Positions 1 through 7,628 are shown, counted from the stretch's first letter. The stretch: 21,844 bases of DNA from Candidatus Kaiserbacteria bacterium (GCA_003245875.1 QKBW01000031.1:1-21844), one strand, 5' to 3'. The notes: generated from the letters alone by a model not told the origin. Program-made: numbers and translations.

Positions 1-12
1 ATTGGGTAAACA

Positions 13-21
13 TGCTACAAT
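13..21 (+). promoter_or_regulatory. Extended -10 promoter of dnaB
   Basis: TGC followed by TACAAT (16-21) forms an extended -10 element. The ATG begins 6 bases later, where transcription would be expected to start, so the dnaB mRNA is probably leaderless. The -35 region lies outside the window. Confidence 0.6.
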
Positions 22-27
22 GCCTGC

Positions 28-1419
28 ATGTCAGATCAGCCCACCAACAATCGCCCGCTCCGCACACCACCCCATGATATTGATATGGAGAAGGCACTGC
101 TCGGTGCCATCATGCTGAAGCCCGAAACCATGCACGATATTTCGGTCATGGTGCAACGAGAAAGCTTCTACGCAGACAAACATCGTGAGATCTATGGTGT
201 TATTTTTTCTCTCTTTACCAAAGGAGATCCGATCGACCTTCTCTCGGTAAGCGCATCCCTCAAAAGCGCCGGGCAACTCGAACGCATCGGTGGAGCCCCG
301 TACCTTACCGACCTCACTGAAACAGTTCCAGCTGCCGGCAACGCGCTCTACTACGCCGAACAGGTGCACAACAAAGCTGTGTTGCGCGGACTCATCAACG
401 CTGGCAGCGACATTGCAGAACTAGGCTACAGCAATCCTGACTATATTGATGAGACACTCGACCAAGCAGAGAAGAAGATTTACGGGGTAACAAATGTCAG
501 TACCAGCAATAATTTCCGAACCATCGGCAGCTCGCTTACTGAAGCCTGGGAGCGTTTTGAACACCTCAGCGAAAACCCTGACACTAAGCGTGGCGTACCA
601 ACCGGCTTTACCGGGCTCGATAATCTTTTATCCGGATTCCAAAAATCAGACCTTATTATTCTGGCCGCGCGCCCTTCTATGGGTAAGACAACCTTTGCGC
701 TCGACATTGCACGTAACGCCGCCCTACGCTATCAAGCCACCGTTGGTATTTTCTCACTGGAAATGAGCGACCAGCAGCTGGTTGATCGTATGCTCGCGTC
801 TGAAGCAGGGGTGGACTCATGGAAGTTACGTACCGGCAAACTCTCTAACGACCAAGAGTATGAAGCGGTTCAAGAAGCCATGTCTCGCCTTTCCGAAGCT
901 TCCATCCATATCGATGACCAGCCGGGCACCAACATCTTACGCATGCGCTCTGCAGCCCGCCGTCTTAAGAATGAACACGGGCTCGACCTTCTGATCGTTG
1001 ACTACCTCCAGCTTATGAGCCCAACCAATACCAAGGCCAGCGACTCCATGGTGCAGCAAGTAACCGAGATCTCTCGCTCTCTTAAGATTCTGGCCCGCGA
1101 GCTTGATGTGCCGGTTGTTGCGCTCTCACAGCTCTCGCGTGCTGTGGAGCAACGTGGCGGAAAACCGCGACTCTCCGACCTGCGAGACTCCGGTTCTATC
1201 GAGCAGGACGCTGACGTCGTTATGTTTATTCATCGTGAGGACAAGATCAACAAAGAATCAGACCGGCCAAATATCGCCGAGATCATGGTGGAAAAACACC
1301 GTAACGGCCCGGTTGGTAGTTGTGAGCTGTACTTTGACGGTCAGCACGTACGCTTCCTTAATCTCGACACAAACCACACCGCCAACGCAGCCATGAATGC
1401 CGCTAACGACGACTTCTAG
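28..1419 (+). CDS. dnaB: Replicative DNA helicase DnaB
   Basis: This is the hexameric helicase that unwinds DNA at the replication fork and recruits primase. The 463 residues match the usual family length. The N-terminal DnaB domain covers about residues 12-115 (HDIDMEKALLGAIM start). The RecA-like ATPase domain follows, with Walker A ARPSMGKT at 214-221, the LLIVDYLQLM Walker B region near 328-337, and the C-terminal RDSGSIEQDADVV motif. No intein is present. The ATG at 28 was chosen because the protein begins at a normal distance before the conserved core and a TACAAT -10 box ends 6 bases upstream, leaving no room for a Shine-Dalgarno. recR starts two bases after the stop codon, so the two are probably cotranscribed. 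Assignment is from conserved motifs and is very secure. Confidence 0.97.
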   Translation: MSDQPTNNRPLRTPPHDIDMEKALLGAIMLKPETMHDISVMVQRESFYADKHREIYGVIFSLFTKGDPIDLLSVSASLKSAGQLERIGGAPYLTDLTETVPAAGNALYYAEQVHNKAVLRGLINAGSDIAELGYSNPDYIDETLDQAEKKIYGVTNVSTSNNFRTIGSSLTEAWERFEHLSENPDTKRGVPTGFTGLDNLLSGFQKSDLIILAARPSMGKTTFALDIARNAALRYQATVGIFSLEMSDQQLVDRMLASEAGVDSWKLRTGKLSNDQEYEAVQEAMSRLSEASIHIDDQPGTNILRMRSAARRLKNEHGLDLLIVDYLQLMSPTNTKASDSMVQQVTEISRSLKILARELDVPVVALSQLSRAVEQRGGKPRLSDLRDSGSIEQDADVVMFIHREDKINKESDRPNIAEIMVEKHRNGPVGSCELYFDGQHVRFLNLDTNHTANAAMNAANDDF

Positions 1420-1420
1420 T

Positions 1421-2038
1421 ATGAACCAGCTTGATTCTTTGATACGCCACTTTGAAAAGTTCCCCGGCATTGGTGCACGCCAGGCCAAGCGCTTTGCCTT
1501 TCATGTTCTCACCCTCTCCGCAACGGAGCGTGCTGAACTGGGTAAACTTATTGCCACCCTCAATGACAGCGTCATCGAATGTACCAGCTGTCGTCGTTAT
1601 TTTACCCGCAACGGTGGCGACACCACGCTCTGTGATATTTGTCGTGATGGCCGCCGCGACCATACAAAGCTCCTTATCGTCGAGCGCGACAACGACATCA
1701 CTCCGATCGAACGTTCAAATGTTTACAATGGTCTGTACTTCGTACTCGGCGGCACCGTACCCCTCTTAGACAGTATCGAAAACAACAAAGTGCGCGGCAA
1801 TGGTCTGGTGCACATCATAGAACAACGAGTTACTGATGGTTTGTCTGAGGTCATTCTCGGTTTTGCAGTCAATCCTGACGGCGAAAACACCGCCCGCTTT
1901 GTTGAGCAACTTTTAACCCCGTATCAAACAAAATACAACCTTACCGTTTCTCACCTAGGACGTGGTCTCTCTACCGGTAGCGAGCTCGAGTACGCAGACC
2001 CGGAAACCATCAAAAACGCTCTACAAAATAGAAATTAA
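1421..2038 (+). CDS. recR: Recombination mediator protein RecR
   Basis: RecR acts with RecO (and RecF) to load RecA on gapped DNA during recombinational repair. The 205-residue product has the family's normal length and order. A helix-hairpin-helix (FPGIGARQAKRFAFHVL) lies near residues 14-30. A four-cysteine zinc finger (CTSC then CDIC) lies near 54-75. A Toprim domain begins at LLIVERDNDI and includes the GFAVNPDGENTA segment. The C-terminal GRGLSTGSELEY signature is intact. A longer reading frame upstream would overlap dnaB; the ATG at 1421, just after the dnaB stop, gives the canonical N-terminus. There is no clear Shine-Dalgarno, so translation may depend on coupling to dnaB. A hairpin terminator follows at 2046. 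Confidence 0.96.
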   Translation: MNQLDSLIRHFEKFPGIGARQAKRFAFHVLTLSATERAELGKLIATLNDSVIECTSCRRYFTRNGGDTTLCDICRDGRRDHTKLLIVERDNDITPIERSNVYNGLYFVLGGTVPLLDSIENNKVRGNGLVHIIEQRVTDGLSEVILGFAVNPDGENTARFVEQLLTPYQTKYNLTVSHLGRGLSTGSELEYADPETIKNALQNRN

Positions 2039-2045
2039 AAAAAAC

Positions 2046-2074
2046 AGGCGTGGTCATTGCTGACCACGCCTTTT
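2046..2074. terminator. Bidirectional intrinsic terminator
   Basis: An 11-bp perfect stem (AGGCGTGGTCA, loop TTGC, TGACCACGCCT) is followed by four T on the plus strand and preceded by a long A run, which becomes a T tract on the minus strand. It can end recR transcription and also the convergent small-protein transcript from 2236. Confidence 0.9.
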
Positions 2075-2077
2075 GCT

Positions 2078-2191
2078 TCAGTGGTATGTGAGGAACGTGG
2101 CCACGGCCACCGCCCCCAATACCACTGCTATGACGTCGACGTTCAGCAGCAAGCTGAACGTGCGCCAGAGTTCTTTCCAGAGGCCCTTCAT
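2078..2191 (-). CDS. 37-residue single-span membrane peptide, unknown function
   Basis: An ATG frame of 38 codons on the minus strand encodes a basic, Trp-containing N-terminus (MKGLWKELWRTF). One hydrophobic stretch of about 20 residues follows (VDVIAVVLGAVAVATFL), then a short tail TYH. This predicts one membrane helix. The unit is self-contained: a near-consensus promoter upstream (2236-2264), a leader of about 38 bases, and a terminator whose minus-strand face begins right after the stop codon. A GGGG run 8 bases before the ATG is a weak ribosome-binding site. The function is not recognised. A regulatory RNA that happens to be open is the alternative, but the hydrophobic translation and strong promoter favour a real small protein. 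Confidence 0.6.
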   Translation of the reverse strand: MKGLWKELWRTFSLLLNVDVIAVVLGAVAVATFLTYH

Positions 2192-2235
2192 CGCTTTATC
2201 CCCAAGTCCAAGTGAGGCCCCTACCCACTTTTTTA

Positions 2236-2264
2236 ATTATATCACAACAACAGTTGTACGTCAA
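2236..2264 (-). promoter_or_regulatory. Strong promoter for the 37-residue peptide
   Basis: On the minus strand TTGACG (2259-2264), a 17-bp spacer and TATAAT (2236-2241) preceded by TGA make a near-consensus promoter with an extended -10. GTTG-tacgt-CAAC (2253-2265) is an inverted repeat overlapping the -35 and could be an operator. It begins immediately after the stop codon of the upstream minus-strand gene. Confidence 0.8.
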
Positions 2265-2266
2265 CA

Positions 2267-2578
2267 TTATCGTAGGAGTGGCTTTAATTTCGTTTCAATA
2301 TAGCTCCCTATCACTTTAGTCACGGCAGCATCAGCCACTGCAGGCAACGGTTCTTCAGTTTCCCTCATTGAACTTCCGCGCAGTGCATGCCAACTCGGCG
2401 AACGCTCCAAAAAAGAGGCAGCGAACATGCCTGCCACTTCGTCACTAACATTGCGTAGTGCCCGGGAAACCGCTTCCATTTCTTCTTCTGTTTCAGCTTG
2501 TGTTAGTAGTGCACCAACGATCTCATGTATGGCAGCAACACTCATTGGTGTTTCTGATCCCAAAATTCTTTCACTCAT
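2267..2578 (-). CDS. Hypothetical helical protein (103 aa)
   Basis: The product is not recognised. It is 103 residues long, has no cysteine, no signal peptide and no membrane segment, and is rich in Ala, Glu, Leu and Ser. It reads as several amphipathic helices (AAIHEIVGALLTQAETEEEMEAV, then VSDEVAGMFAASFLE), so a small soluble helical bundle is likely. The start at 2578 is supported by a TATACT -10 box (2586-2591) ending 7 bases before the ATG; a second in-frame ATG lies 11 codons in. It sits between rplU and the small membrane peptide on the same strand. It may receive some read-through from rplU, but its own promoter lies inside the rplU terminator. Confidence 0.75.
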   Translation of the reverse strand: MSERILGSETPMSVAAIHEIVGALLTQAETEEEMEAVSRALRNVSDEVAGMFAASFLERSPSWHALRGSSMRETEEPLPAVADAAVTKVIGSYIETKLKPLLR

Positions 2579-2585
2579 ACGAGCA

Positions 2586-2591
2586 AGTATA
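2586..2591 (-). promoter_or_regulatory. -10 box of the 103-aa hypothetical gene
   Basis: TATACT on the minus strand ends 7 bases before the ATG at 2578, giving a leaderless arrangement. Five of its six bases lie inside one arm of the rplU terminator hairpin. Confidence 0.55.
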
Positions 2592-2626
2592 ACAAAAATC
2601 GCCCAGATGGGCGATTTTTGTTATAC
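2587..2626 (-). terminator. rplU terminator hairpin, 18-bp perfect stem
   Basis: Two 18-base arms (2587-2604 and 2609-2626) with a 4-base loop pair perfectly. They contain a GGGC core flanked by ATTTTTGTTATAC-type sequence, so the downstream arm gives a T-rich RNA end. The rplU stop codon (2621-2623) lies in the first-transcribed arm and the next gene's -10 box lies at the edge of the other arm. Confidence 0.8.
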
Positions 2627-2944
2627 AGTCTCGATCTTCACCTTTGCGTAGTGCTGACGGTGGCCGATCTTTCGGTCACGGTTGCTCTTTGCCTTGTAGC
2701 GAATGATAGTGATCTTTGGACCTTTTGCTTCTCCAAGATAGGTCGCAGTGACTTTAGCGCCAGCAACGGTTGGGGTACCAACAGTGTTGTTCTGCATCAA
2801 AACTTCAGAGAATTCCACTTTGTCTCCCTCTTTGAGATCGCCCAAAAGTTCGACGTTGATCACATCGCCCTTAGAAACGACATACTGCTTACCGCCAGTT
2901 GCGATTACGGCAAAGTCTGCCTGTTGTGCTTTTTCTGTAGCCAT
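2621..2944 (-). CDS. rplU: 50S ribosomal protein bL21
   Basis: bL21 is a structural protein of the large ribosomal subunit that binds 23S rRNA. The 107-residue form begins MATEKAQQADFAVIATGGKQYVV, with the usual N-terminal barrel start, and ends with the family signature KIGHRQHYAKVKI. A longer form starting five codons upstream (2959) is possible. However, that ATG lies inside the TATGAT -10 box, so the ATG at 2944, about 10 bases downstream of the box, is preferred. The usual partner gene rpmA is not adjacent: rmuC lies upstream and a small hypothetical gene downstream. Confidence 0.95.
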   Translation of the reverse strand: MATEKAQQADFAVIATGGKQYVVSKGDVINVELLGDLKEGDKVEFSEVLMQNNTVGTPTVAGAKVTATYLGEAKGPKITIIRYKAKSNRDRKIGHRQHYAKVKIETV

Positions 2945-2954
2945 AGTGTCGCCA

Positions 2955-2982
2955 ATCATACTAAAAAACTGGATTTTTGCAA
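2955..2982 (-). promoter_or_regulatory. rplU promoter
   Basis: On the minus strand TTGCAA (2977-2982), a 16-bp spacer and TATGAT (2955-2960) form a recognisable promoter. The predicted start is only a few bases before the rplU ATG at 2944, so the leader is nearly absent. Confidence 0.6.
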
Positions 2983-3001
2983 GGTGTGTGCAACCCTTCC
3001 G

Positions 3002-4081
3002 TTACTCTCCTTTTGTCGGCTTATCTATAGCCAAAATATCGATATCCATTGATTCACCAGTAACACGCATGACATCTTTGTCTATCTTGCCGAGCTCTTT
3101 GTAGCCAGCATTATAGTGGTTGACCGTCGTTTCCAGTGTCTTGCCGAGCTTTTGGTAGTAATCCTCATATTTACTAATGTGGGCTGAGAGTTTCTCCACA
3201 TTTTTGATAATATCCTGCGCACGCTCTTCTATTTCCATTGCCTTTAAGCCCTGCATAACCGTCTGGAGATATGCCAAGAAAGAAGTTGGGGAAACAATAA
3301 TAACCTTGTATGTACCAGCTGCGCGCTGGATAAGATTCTCCTCCCCTGCTCCAACTTTATTCGACAGCAGATCGTAATAGATTCCCTCGTGCGGAATGAA
3401 CATAAAGGCAAAATCGGTCGTTTTTTCGGCCGGTTTGATGTACTTGGACGTTTCGGTGATGCGGAGCTTGAGGTCATTCACAAAAGCCTTTTCCAATGTA
3501 GCTCGCTCCGGAGTATCAGCTGCTTCGACAAATCGATTGTAGTTTTCCAGTGAAAACTTTGAGTCAACCGGTATCACCTTCCCCTTCACAAAGACCGCCG
3601 CGTCGACAATATTGCCATCCTCAAAAGCATACTGCATTTGAAATGCTTCCGGCGGCAGCACATTCTGCAATACGGTCTCCAGGTAGTATTCACCTAACAC
3701 ACCACGTTGCTTTGGGTTCTTAAGAATGTTCTGCAGTTCCTTAAGCTGGTCTGCCACCTGAAAGACTTGCTTGCTGCTTTCCCCCACTTCACTCACACTC
3801 TTCACAACATTACGCAACTGCTCATTGACCTCGCGGTTGATAGCTTGAATGAGCTCCTTACTCTCTCGAAACTGCGTACGTGTCCCTTCTTCTACCACCT
3901 TGCTGTTCTCGGAAAGTTTGCGGTCGATCGTCCCGCGCAACTGCTCCAGCTGTTGCTGCAGGAGCAACATACTTTTGGTGTCGTCCTCCTTTGTGCTTTC
4001 ACGACGGAAGAACGAAACGTATAGCAAAAGCGCCAAAATAGCGACCAACAGCAACAATGCAGCAATTTGAATGAATTCCAT
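3002..4081 (-). CDS. rmuC: RmuC family DNA recombination protein, membrane-anchored
   Basis: RmuC proteins are nuclease-fold proteins linked to limiting inversions and rearrangements at repeats; their exact biochemistry is unsettled. The 359-residue product begins with one membrane helix (about residues 5-25, IQIAALLLLVAILALLLYVSF). A long coiled coil follows (about 35-115, with Gln-rich LLLQQQLEQLRG). Then comes the RmuC core, with LGEYYLETVLQNVLPPEAFQ, IVDAAVF and IPVDSKFSLENYNRF, the acidic and lysine residues expected for a restriction-endonuclease-like fold. A TAAAAT -10 box with TGG before it (4088-4096) ends 6 bases before the ATG, supporting this start. rplU follows 57 bases downstream with its own promoter. 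Confidence 0.93.
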   Translation of the reverse strand: MEFIQIAALLLLVAILALLLYVSFFRRESTKEDDTKSMLLLQQQLEQLRGTIDRKLSENSKVVEEGTRTQFRESKELIQAINREVNEQLRNVVKSVSEVGESSKQVFQVADQLKELQNILKNPKQRGVLGEYYLETVLQNVLPPEAFQMQYAFEDGNIVDAAVFVKGKVIPVDSKFSLENYNRFVEAADTPERATLEKAFVNDLKLRITETSKYIKPAEKTTDFAFMFIPHEGIYYDLLSNKVGAGEENLIQRAAGTYKVIIVSPTSFLAYLQTVMQGLKAMEIEERAQDIIKNVEKLSAHISKYEDYYQKLGKTLETTVNHYNAGYKELGKIDKDVMRVTGESMDIDILAIDKPTKGE

Positions 4082-4087
4082 CCTACG

Positions 4088-4096
4088 ATTTTACCA
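4088..4096 (-). promoter_or_regulatory. Extended -10 promoter of rmuC
   Basis: TGG then TAAAAT on the minus strand ends 6 bases before the ATG at 4081, consistent with a leaderless mRNA. Confidence 0.55.
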
Positions 4097-4132
4097 CATC
4101 GGCACTGTCACTACATATCGGCACATATTCTG

Positions 4133-6799
4133 TTACTTTTGTCGTTCGAAGAAGAGCCACTTGGAAAGCTCTACCAATACAAGGCCAAGGAGGCACAGTA
4201 CCACGATCAATAGCACGATACTACCCGGCAGTGGTGTGTATGAAAGTAGCATGCGAGTGAATGGAAAGGCTAAAGCACCGAGCAATAACACCAAGCTAGA
4301 GAACAACGCCACCAAAAAGAAACGGTTGCTCCACAACGACATACGCCACACCGGCACAGACAATGAACGAAATGAGAACGCGATAAACAGAGAGTCAACT
4401 GCTACTGACAAGAACATGGCACTGCGTAGTTCTTCAATCGAGAGCGAGGTGCCACGCAAGAATAAATAGAGAGAGATCGTCAGAACACTTAAGACCGTGA
4501 TCACCATGGCCATAAAGAAAATCATATCGCGAGACAAGATACCTTCCTCATGCAGATCATGTGGTCGACGACGCATAGCACCTTTCTCTCCTGGCTCAAA
4601 TGCAAACGCAATGGTCATCAAACCCTCTTCAATAATGTTGGCCCACAAGATTTGAACCGGTAACAACGGTACAGCACCACCAACAATGAGCGCCGTGAGA
4701 ATAAGACCCATTTCAGTAAAGCTGGTAGAAAGCAGGTACGCCACAATCTTGCGGATATTGTATGCGATGCGCCGGCCTTCTTCGATGGCTGCATACATGG
4801 TGGCAAAACTGTCGTGCGTCAACACCAAGTCAGCTGCTTCCTTAGCTACCTGTGTGCCTGAGCCAAGTGCGATACCAATGTTAGCACGTCGCAGAGCCGG
4901 TGCATCGTTGACCCCGTCACCGGTCATTGCCACTATCTCCCCGGACTGCTGTAATACACCGGCCAAACGCATTTTTTGGTTTGGCAGGATGCGGGCGAAC
5001 ACGTGGGCGTGCGTCAGCACTTCACGCAACTCACCATCGGTCAATTCGTCTATATCAAAGCCGGTCAACACACCCTCGTGTTCGCCCGCTATCCCGACAG
5101 CTCGCGCTACAGACAATGCAGTCGCCGCATTGTCTCCGGTTACCAACAGCACCGACGCTCCCGCGCGTTGCACTGCGGTGATCACTTCCCGCATACCACT
5201 GCGTATCGGATCATGCAGTACTAACACACCCATAAGGGTCAAACCGGAAAGTAGTTCGTCTGGTTGTTCGGACAACACATCAGCGTGATACGTACGATAC
5301 GCCACGCCAATGAGTCGCGCACCGGCAGATGAATACTTGTTGAGTAGTTCTTCCCAGTGCGCTCGTGCTTGCTTAGAAATTTTAACCGATTCGCCATCGG
5401 CCATCATTTTGGTGGCACGCTCCAAGAGTAATTCCGGGGCACCAGTCACACATAGGCGGCGCCCAAGGCCGGTCTGAGCCAATCCGGCAGCAAAACGATT
5501 TTGTGGATCAAAAGGTAAATGGTCAATGCGGGCTTTTAAGTACACCAAGCCCTCGTTGGTAGTGCAGGCCACACGAGTGATGGCTCGCTCGGTCGATTCG
5601 CCACGCAGTATCTTCTCTCCACCAACCTCTTCAATGTACGTATCGGTCGTACAGTATGCGGTAGCCAGGAGCTCTTGTGTGTCTATGTTTTTTGTCCAGG
5701 TCTTTTGGTCAAAATTTTCAGCACTATTGGTCAACACTCCAGCAACATGCATTTTTGCTTCGGTAAGCGTTCCGGTTTTATCGGTCAAAATATAGCTAGT
5801 CGCACCGAGTGTTTCGGCAGCCAACAAACTGCGCACCAGACCTCCTCTGCGCAAGAGCGACTCCATGCCAAGCGCCAATACAATAGTGACCGCCGCCGGC
5901 AGACCCTCAGGAATAGCAGCCACCGACAGCGCAATAGCGAGCAATAGGACATCATGGAGTGATTGTCCAAACCACAATCCGGTAACAGCAACCACCACGA
6001 TAAGTGCCACGATGATAAACAACAGCTTCACCGAGAGGTCTTGCGTATCAACTTGCAGCGGTGTTTTTTCGTCGCGGATCTCGCGCAAGTTGCGCGCAAT
6101 ATCACCGACCGCAGTATTTTCACCGGTGGCCACCACAACGCCAAGCGCATACCCGCTTTGCACTGAGGTCCCCTTGTATGCCATATTCAGCCGCTCATAG
6201 AGTGGCGTACCCACAGGCACCGGGTAGGTATCTTTCACGACCGGCTGCCATTCGCCGGTGAGTGCCGCTTCGTTGATCGTAACATGTTTGGCATGCAGTA
6301 AACGCATATCCGCCGGTACCTGCGCTCCGGCTTGGAGCTCAACAATGTCTCCCGGAACAACACCACTCGCGTCAATTTCATGCGGTAGGCCGTCACGAAA
6401 CACCGTCGCTCGCGCTGTTTGCACACGAGCCAATGCAGCAAACGCTCGTGATGACTTCCCTTCTTGCCACAACGCCAATACCACCGCAATGGTAAGCACC
6501 ACCGCTATCACACCGGCGTCTATGTATTCACCGAGAAAGATTGTTGCTCCGCAAGCTGCTAAAAGCACCAATGACAATGGCGCACGTAATTCACGCAGGA
6601 TTTTTTGCCACCAGCATATCCCCTGCTCCTTGGCGAATTCATTTGGTCCGTATGCCTGCAAACGCTCAGCGGCTTTCGCGCTCGACAAGCCATTTTCACT
6701 GGTCGCCAAAGAAAGCAGCACCTCGCTCACTTCATGCTGGTGCCAGGGGTATGATTGGGCTTCAGAATCTTGATTGTTGTTGCGCGAATGTGGTCGCAT
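4133..6799 (-). CDS. P-type cation-transporting ATPase (P2A, calcium-ATPase-like)
   Basis: This is an ATP-driven cation pump in the cytoplasmic membrane. The 888-residue product has all landmark regions. The N-terminal cation-ATPase domain starts near residue 19. The actuator motif is TGE at 181-183, and PEGLP in M4 is at 297-301. The phosphorylation site DKTGTLT has Asp340, and TGDGVNDAPALR is the hinge. A C-terminal domain with several membrane helices follows. Overall it resembles Ca2+ pumps of the SERCA/PMR1 group. In M6, where SERCA has NLVTDG, this protein reads NIIEEG, so two ligand positions carry Glu; in M5 the Glu is kept (STSFTEM). Calcium is likely but the ion is not proven. The gene is divergent from yqeY, with a TATACT box at 6842-6847 and a leader of about 36 bases. 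Confidence 0.93.
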   Translation of the reverse strand: MRPHSRNNNQDSEAQSYPWHQHEVSEVLLSLATSENGLSSAKAAERLQAYGPNEFAKEQGICWWQKILRELRAPLSLVLLAACGATIFLGEYIDAGVIAVVLTIAVVLALWQEGKSSRAFAALARVQTARATVFRDGLPHEIDASGVVPGDIVELQAGAQVPADMRLLHAKHVTINEAALTGEWQPVVKDTYPVPVGTPLYERLNMAYKGTSVQSGYALGVVVATGENTAVGDIARNLREIRDEKTPLQVDTQDLSVKLLFIIVALIVVVAVTGLWFGQSLHDVLLLAIALSVAAIPEGLPAAVTIVLALGMESLLRRGGLVRSLLAAETLGATSYILTDKTGTLTEAKMHVAGVLTNSAENFDQKTWTKNIDTQELLATAYCTTDTYIEEVGGEKILRGESTERAITRVACTTNEGLVYLKARIDHLPFDPQNRFAAGLAQTGLGRRLCVTGAPELLLERATKMMADGESVKISKQARAHWEELLNKYSSAGARLIGVAYRTYHADVLSEQPDELLSGLTLMGVLVLHDPIRSGMREVITAVQRAGASVLLVTGDNAATALSVARAVGIAGEHEGVLTGFDIDELTDGELREVLTHAHVFARILPNQKMRLAGVLQQSGEIVAMTGDGVNDAPALRRANIGIALGSGTQVAKEAADLVLTHDSFATMYAAIEEGRRIAYNIRKIVAYLLSTSFTEMGLILTALIVGGAVPLLPVQILWANIIEEGLMTIAFAFEPGEKGAMRRRPHDLHEEGILSRDMIFFMAMVITVLSVLTISLYLFLRGTSLSIEELRSAMFLSVAVDSLFIAFSFRSLSVPVWRMSLWSNRFFLVALFSSLVLLLGALAFPFTRMLLSYTPLPGSIVLLIVVLCLLGLVLVELSKWLFFERQK

Positions 6800-6841
6800 A
6801 AAGAGCTAAAGAACCGATGGAAGAAACCACCTGATAATGGT

Positions 6842-6850
6842 AGTATAGCA
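6842..6850 (-). promoter_or_regulatory. Probable promoter of the P-type ATPase
   Basis: On the minus strand TGC then TATACT (6842-6847) is an extended -10. Transcription would start near 6835, giving a leader of about 36 bases before the ATG at 6799. Unlike most conserved genes here this one is not leaderless by this box. Confidence 0.5.
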
Positions 6851-6877
6851 AGTAATACACTAATTAATCTACGCGTT

Positions 6878-7330
6878 ATGGCCACACATGAGGACATCCA
6901 AAAGAGTTTAATGGATATTATGAAAAGCAAAGACGCAGTCAAGTTGCGTACGGTGCGCAGCATGCTCACCGCGTTTACCAATGAGCTGGTTGCAACCGGA
7001 CACACTCCGCAAGAGTATCTCGACGAGGCTGGCACTACCGCTGTGATCAAGCGTCTTGCTAAGCAGCGCAAGGATTCTATCGAACAGTATGAAGCAGCTG
7101 GCCGCACCGATCTCTCAGAAGGAGAAAAGGCAGAACTGGCTGTCCTCGAGAGTTATCTCCCACAAATGATGAGCCAGGACGACATATTACCCATTGCACA
7201 AGCAAAGAAATCAGAGCTTGGCGTAGATGATAAGAGCAAGCTTGGTATCCTTATTGGCGCAGTTATGAAAGCAACCGCCGGACAAGCCGACGGAGCTGAT
7301 GTAAAGGCGGTGGTTGAGAGTTTATTTTAA
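6878..7330 (+). CDS. yqeY: GatB/YqeY domain protein
   Basis: YqeY proteins resemble the tail domain of the amidotransferase subunit GatB, which binds tRNA; their own role is not settled. The 150-residue product shows the family pattern. LRTVRSMLTAFTNEL lies near residues 22-36, VIKRLAKQRKDSIEQYEAAGR near 56-76, and then ESYLPQMMS. The C-terminal GQADGADVKAVVESL signature closes it. An upstream in-frame ATG at 6755 would add 41 residues overlapping the divergent ATPase gene and with no family similarity, so the ATG at 6878 is used. A weak TAATCT box ends 7 bases before it. The last bases overlap the end of the convergent gene at 7327. Confidence 0.93.
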   Translation: MATHEDIQKSLMDIMKSKDAVKLRTVRSMLTAFTNELVATGHTPQEYLDEAGTTAVIKRLAKQRKDSIEQYEAAGRTDLSEGEKAELAVLESYLPQMMSQDDILPIAQAKKSELGVDDKSKLGILIGAVMKATAGQADGADVKAVVESLF

Positions 7331-7542
7331 TGCTCCTGCTTGCTCTCTAATAGTTGATACATTTTTCGATAGCCCTCCTCAGGTGTATACGTACCATTTT
7401 GTACTGCTGCAATAATTCGCATGCCTTCCGCATTTTCTACATCGTTACGGCCAAGCTGCTGTATGTGACCCCACAACTCCATCATGTGTAAAAAGTAGTC
7501 TTCAGATCCACTGCTGTTGTTTGGCGTTTGTTCAAGATTCAT
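7327..7542 (-). CDS. Hypothetical small soluble protein (71 aa)
   Basis: The product is not recognised. It is 71 residues, acidic and hydrophilic, with no membrane segment. An N-terminal Asn/Ser-rich segment (NLEQTPNNSSGSED) precedes a helical region (YFLHMMELWGHIQQL) and a basic-acidic tail containing GTYTPEEGYRKMYQLLESK. The start is supported by overlapping TACTAT (7551-7556) and TATTAT (7548-7553) boxes 8 and 5 bases before the ATG. It converges with yqeY, and the two stop codons overlap by a few bases with no terminator between them, so the transcripts must overlap. Coding is likely but the function is unknown. Confidence 0.7.
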   Translation of the reverse strand: MNLEQTPNNSSGSEDYFLHMMELWGHIQQLGRNDVENAEGMRIIAAVQNGTYTPEEGYRKMYQLLESKQEH

Positions 7543-7573
7543 ATTTCATAATAGTATCGCAACATATAAACAT

Positions 7574-7602
7574 TTGACAAACAAATGATTGATTGTTAAA
7601 TT
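7574..7602 (+). promoter_or_regulatory. Promoter of the two-gene small-protein cassette
   Basis: TTGACA (7574-7579), a 17-bp spacer and TAAATT (7597-7602) match the housekeeping consensus well. CATTTG-acaaa-CAAATG (7571-7587) is an inverted repeat over the -35 and is a candidate operator. Confidence 0.75.
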
Positions 7603-7628
7603 TTAACCAGACAGAAAGGAGTGGTCCC

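Noticed and set aside
28..1419. Intein in DnaB
   Set aside because: DnaB is a common intein host, but the length is normal and the Walker and C-terminal motifs are continuous.
2618..3052. 144-codon plus-strand frame opposite rplU
   Set aside because: It is antisense to a confident ribosomal protein gene, begins inside the rplU terminator, and has no promoter or ribosome-binding site.
6258..6773. 171-codon plus-strand frame opposite the P-type ATPase
   Set aside because: It lies wholly within a well-conserved gene on the other strand and its translation is rich in Ser, Ala and Arg without motifs, as expected for a shadow frame.
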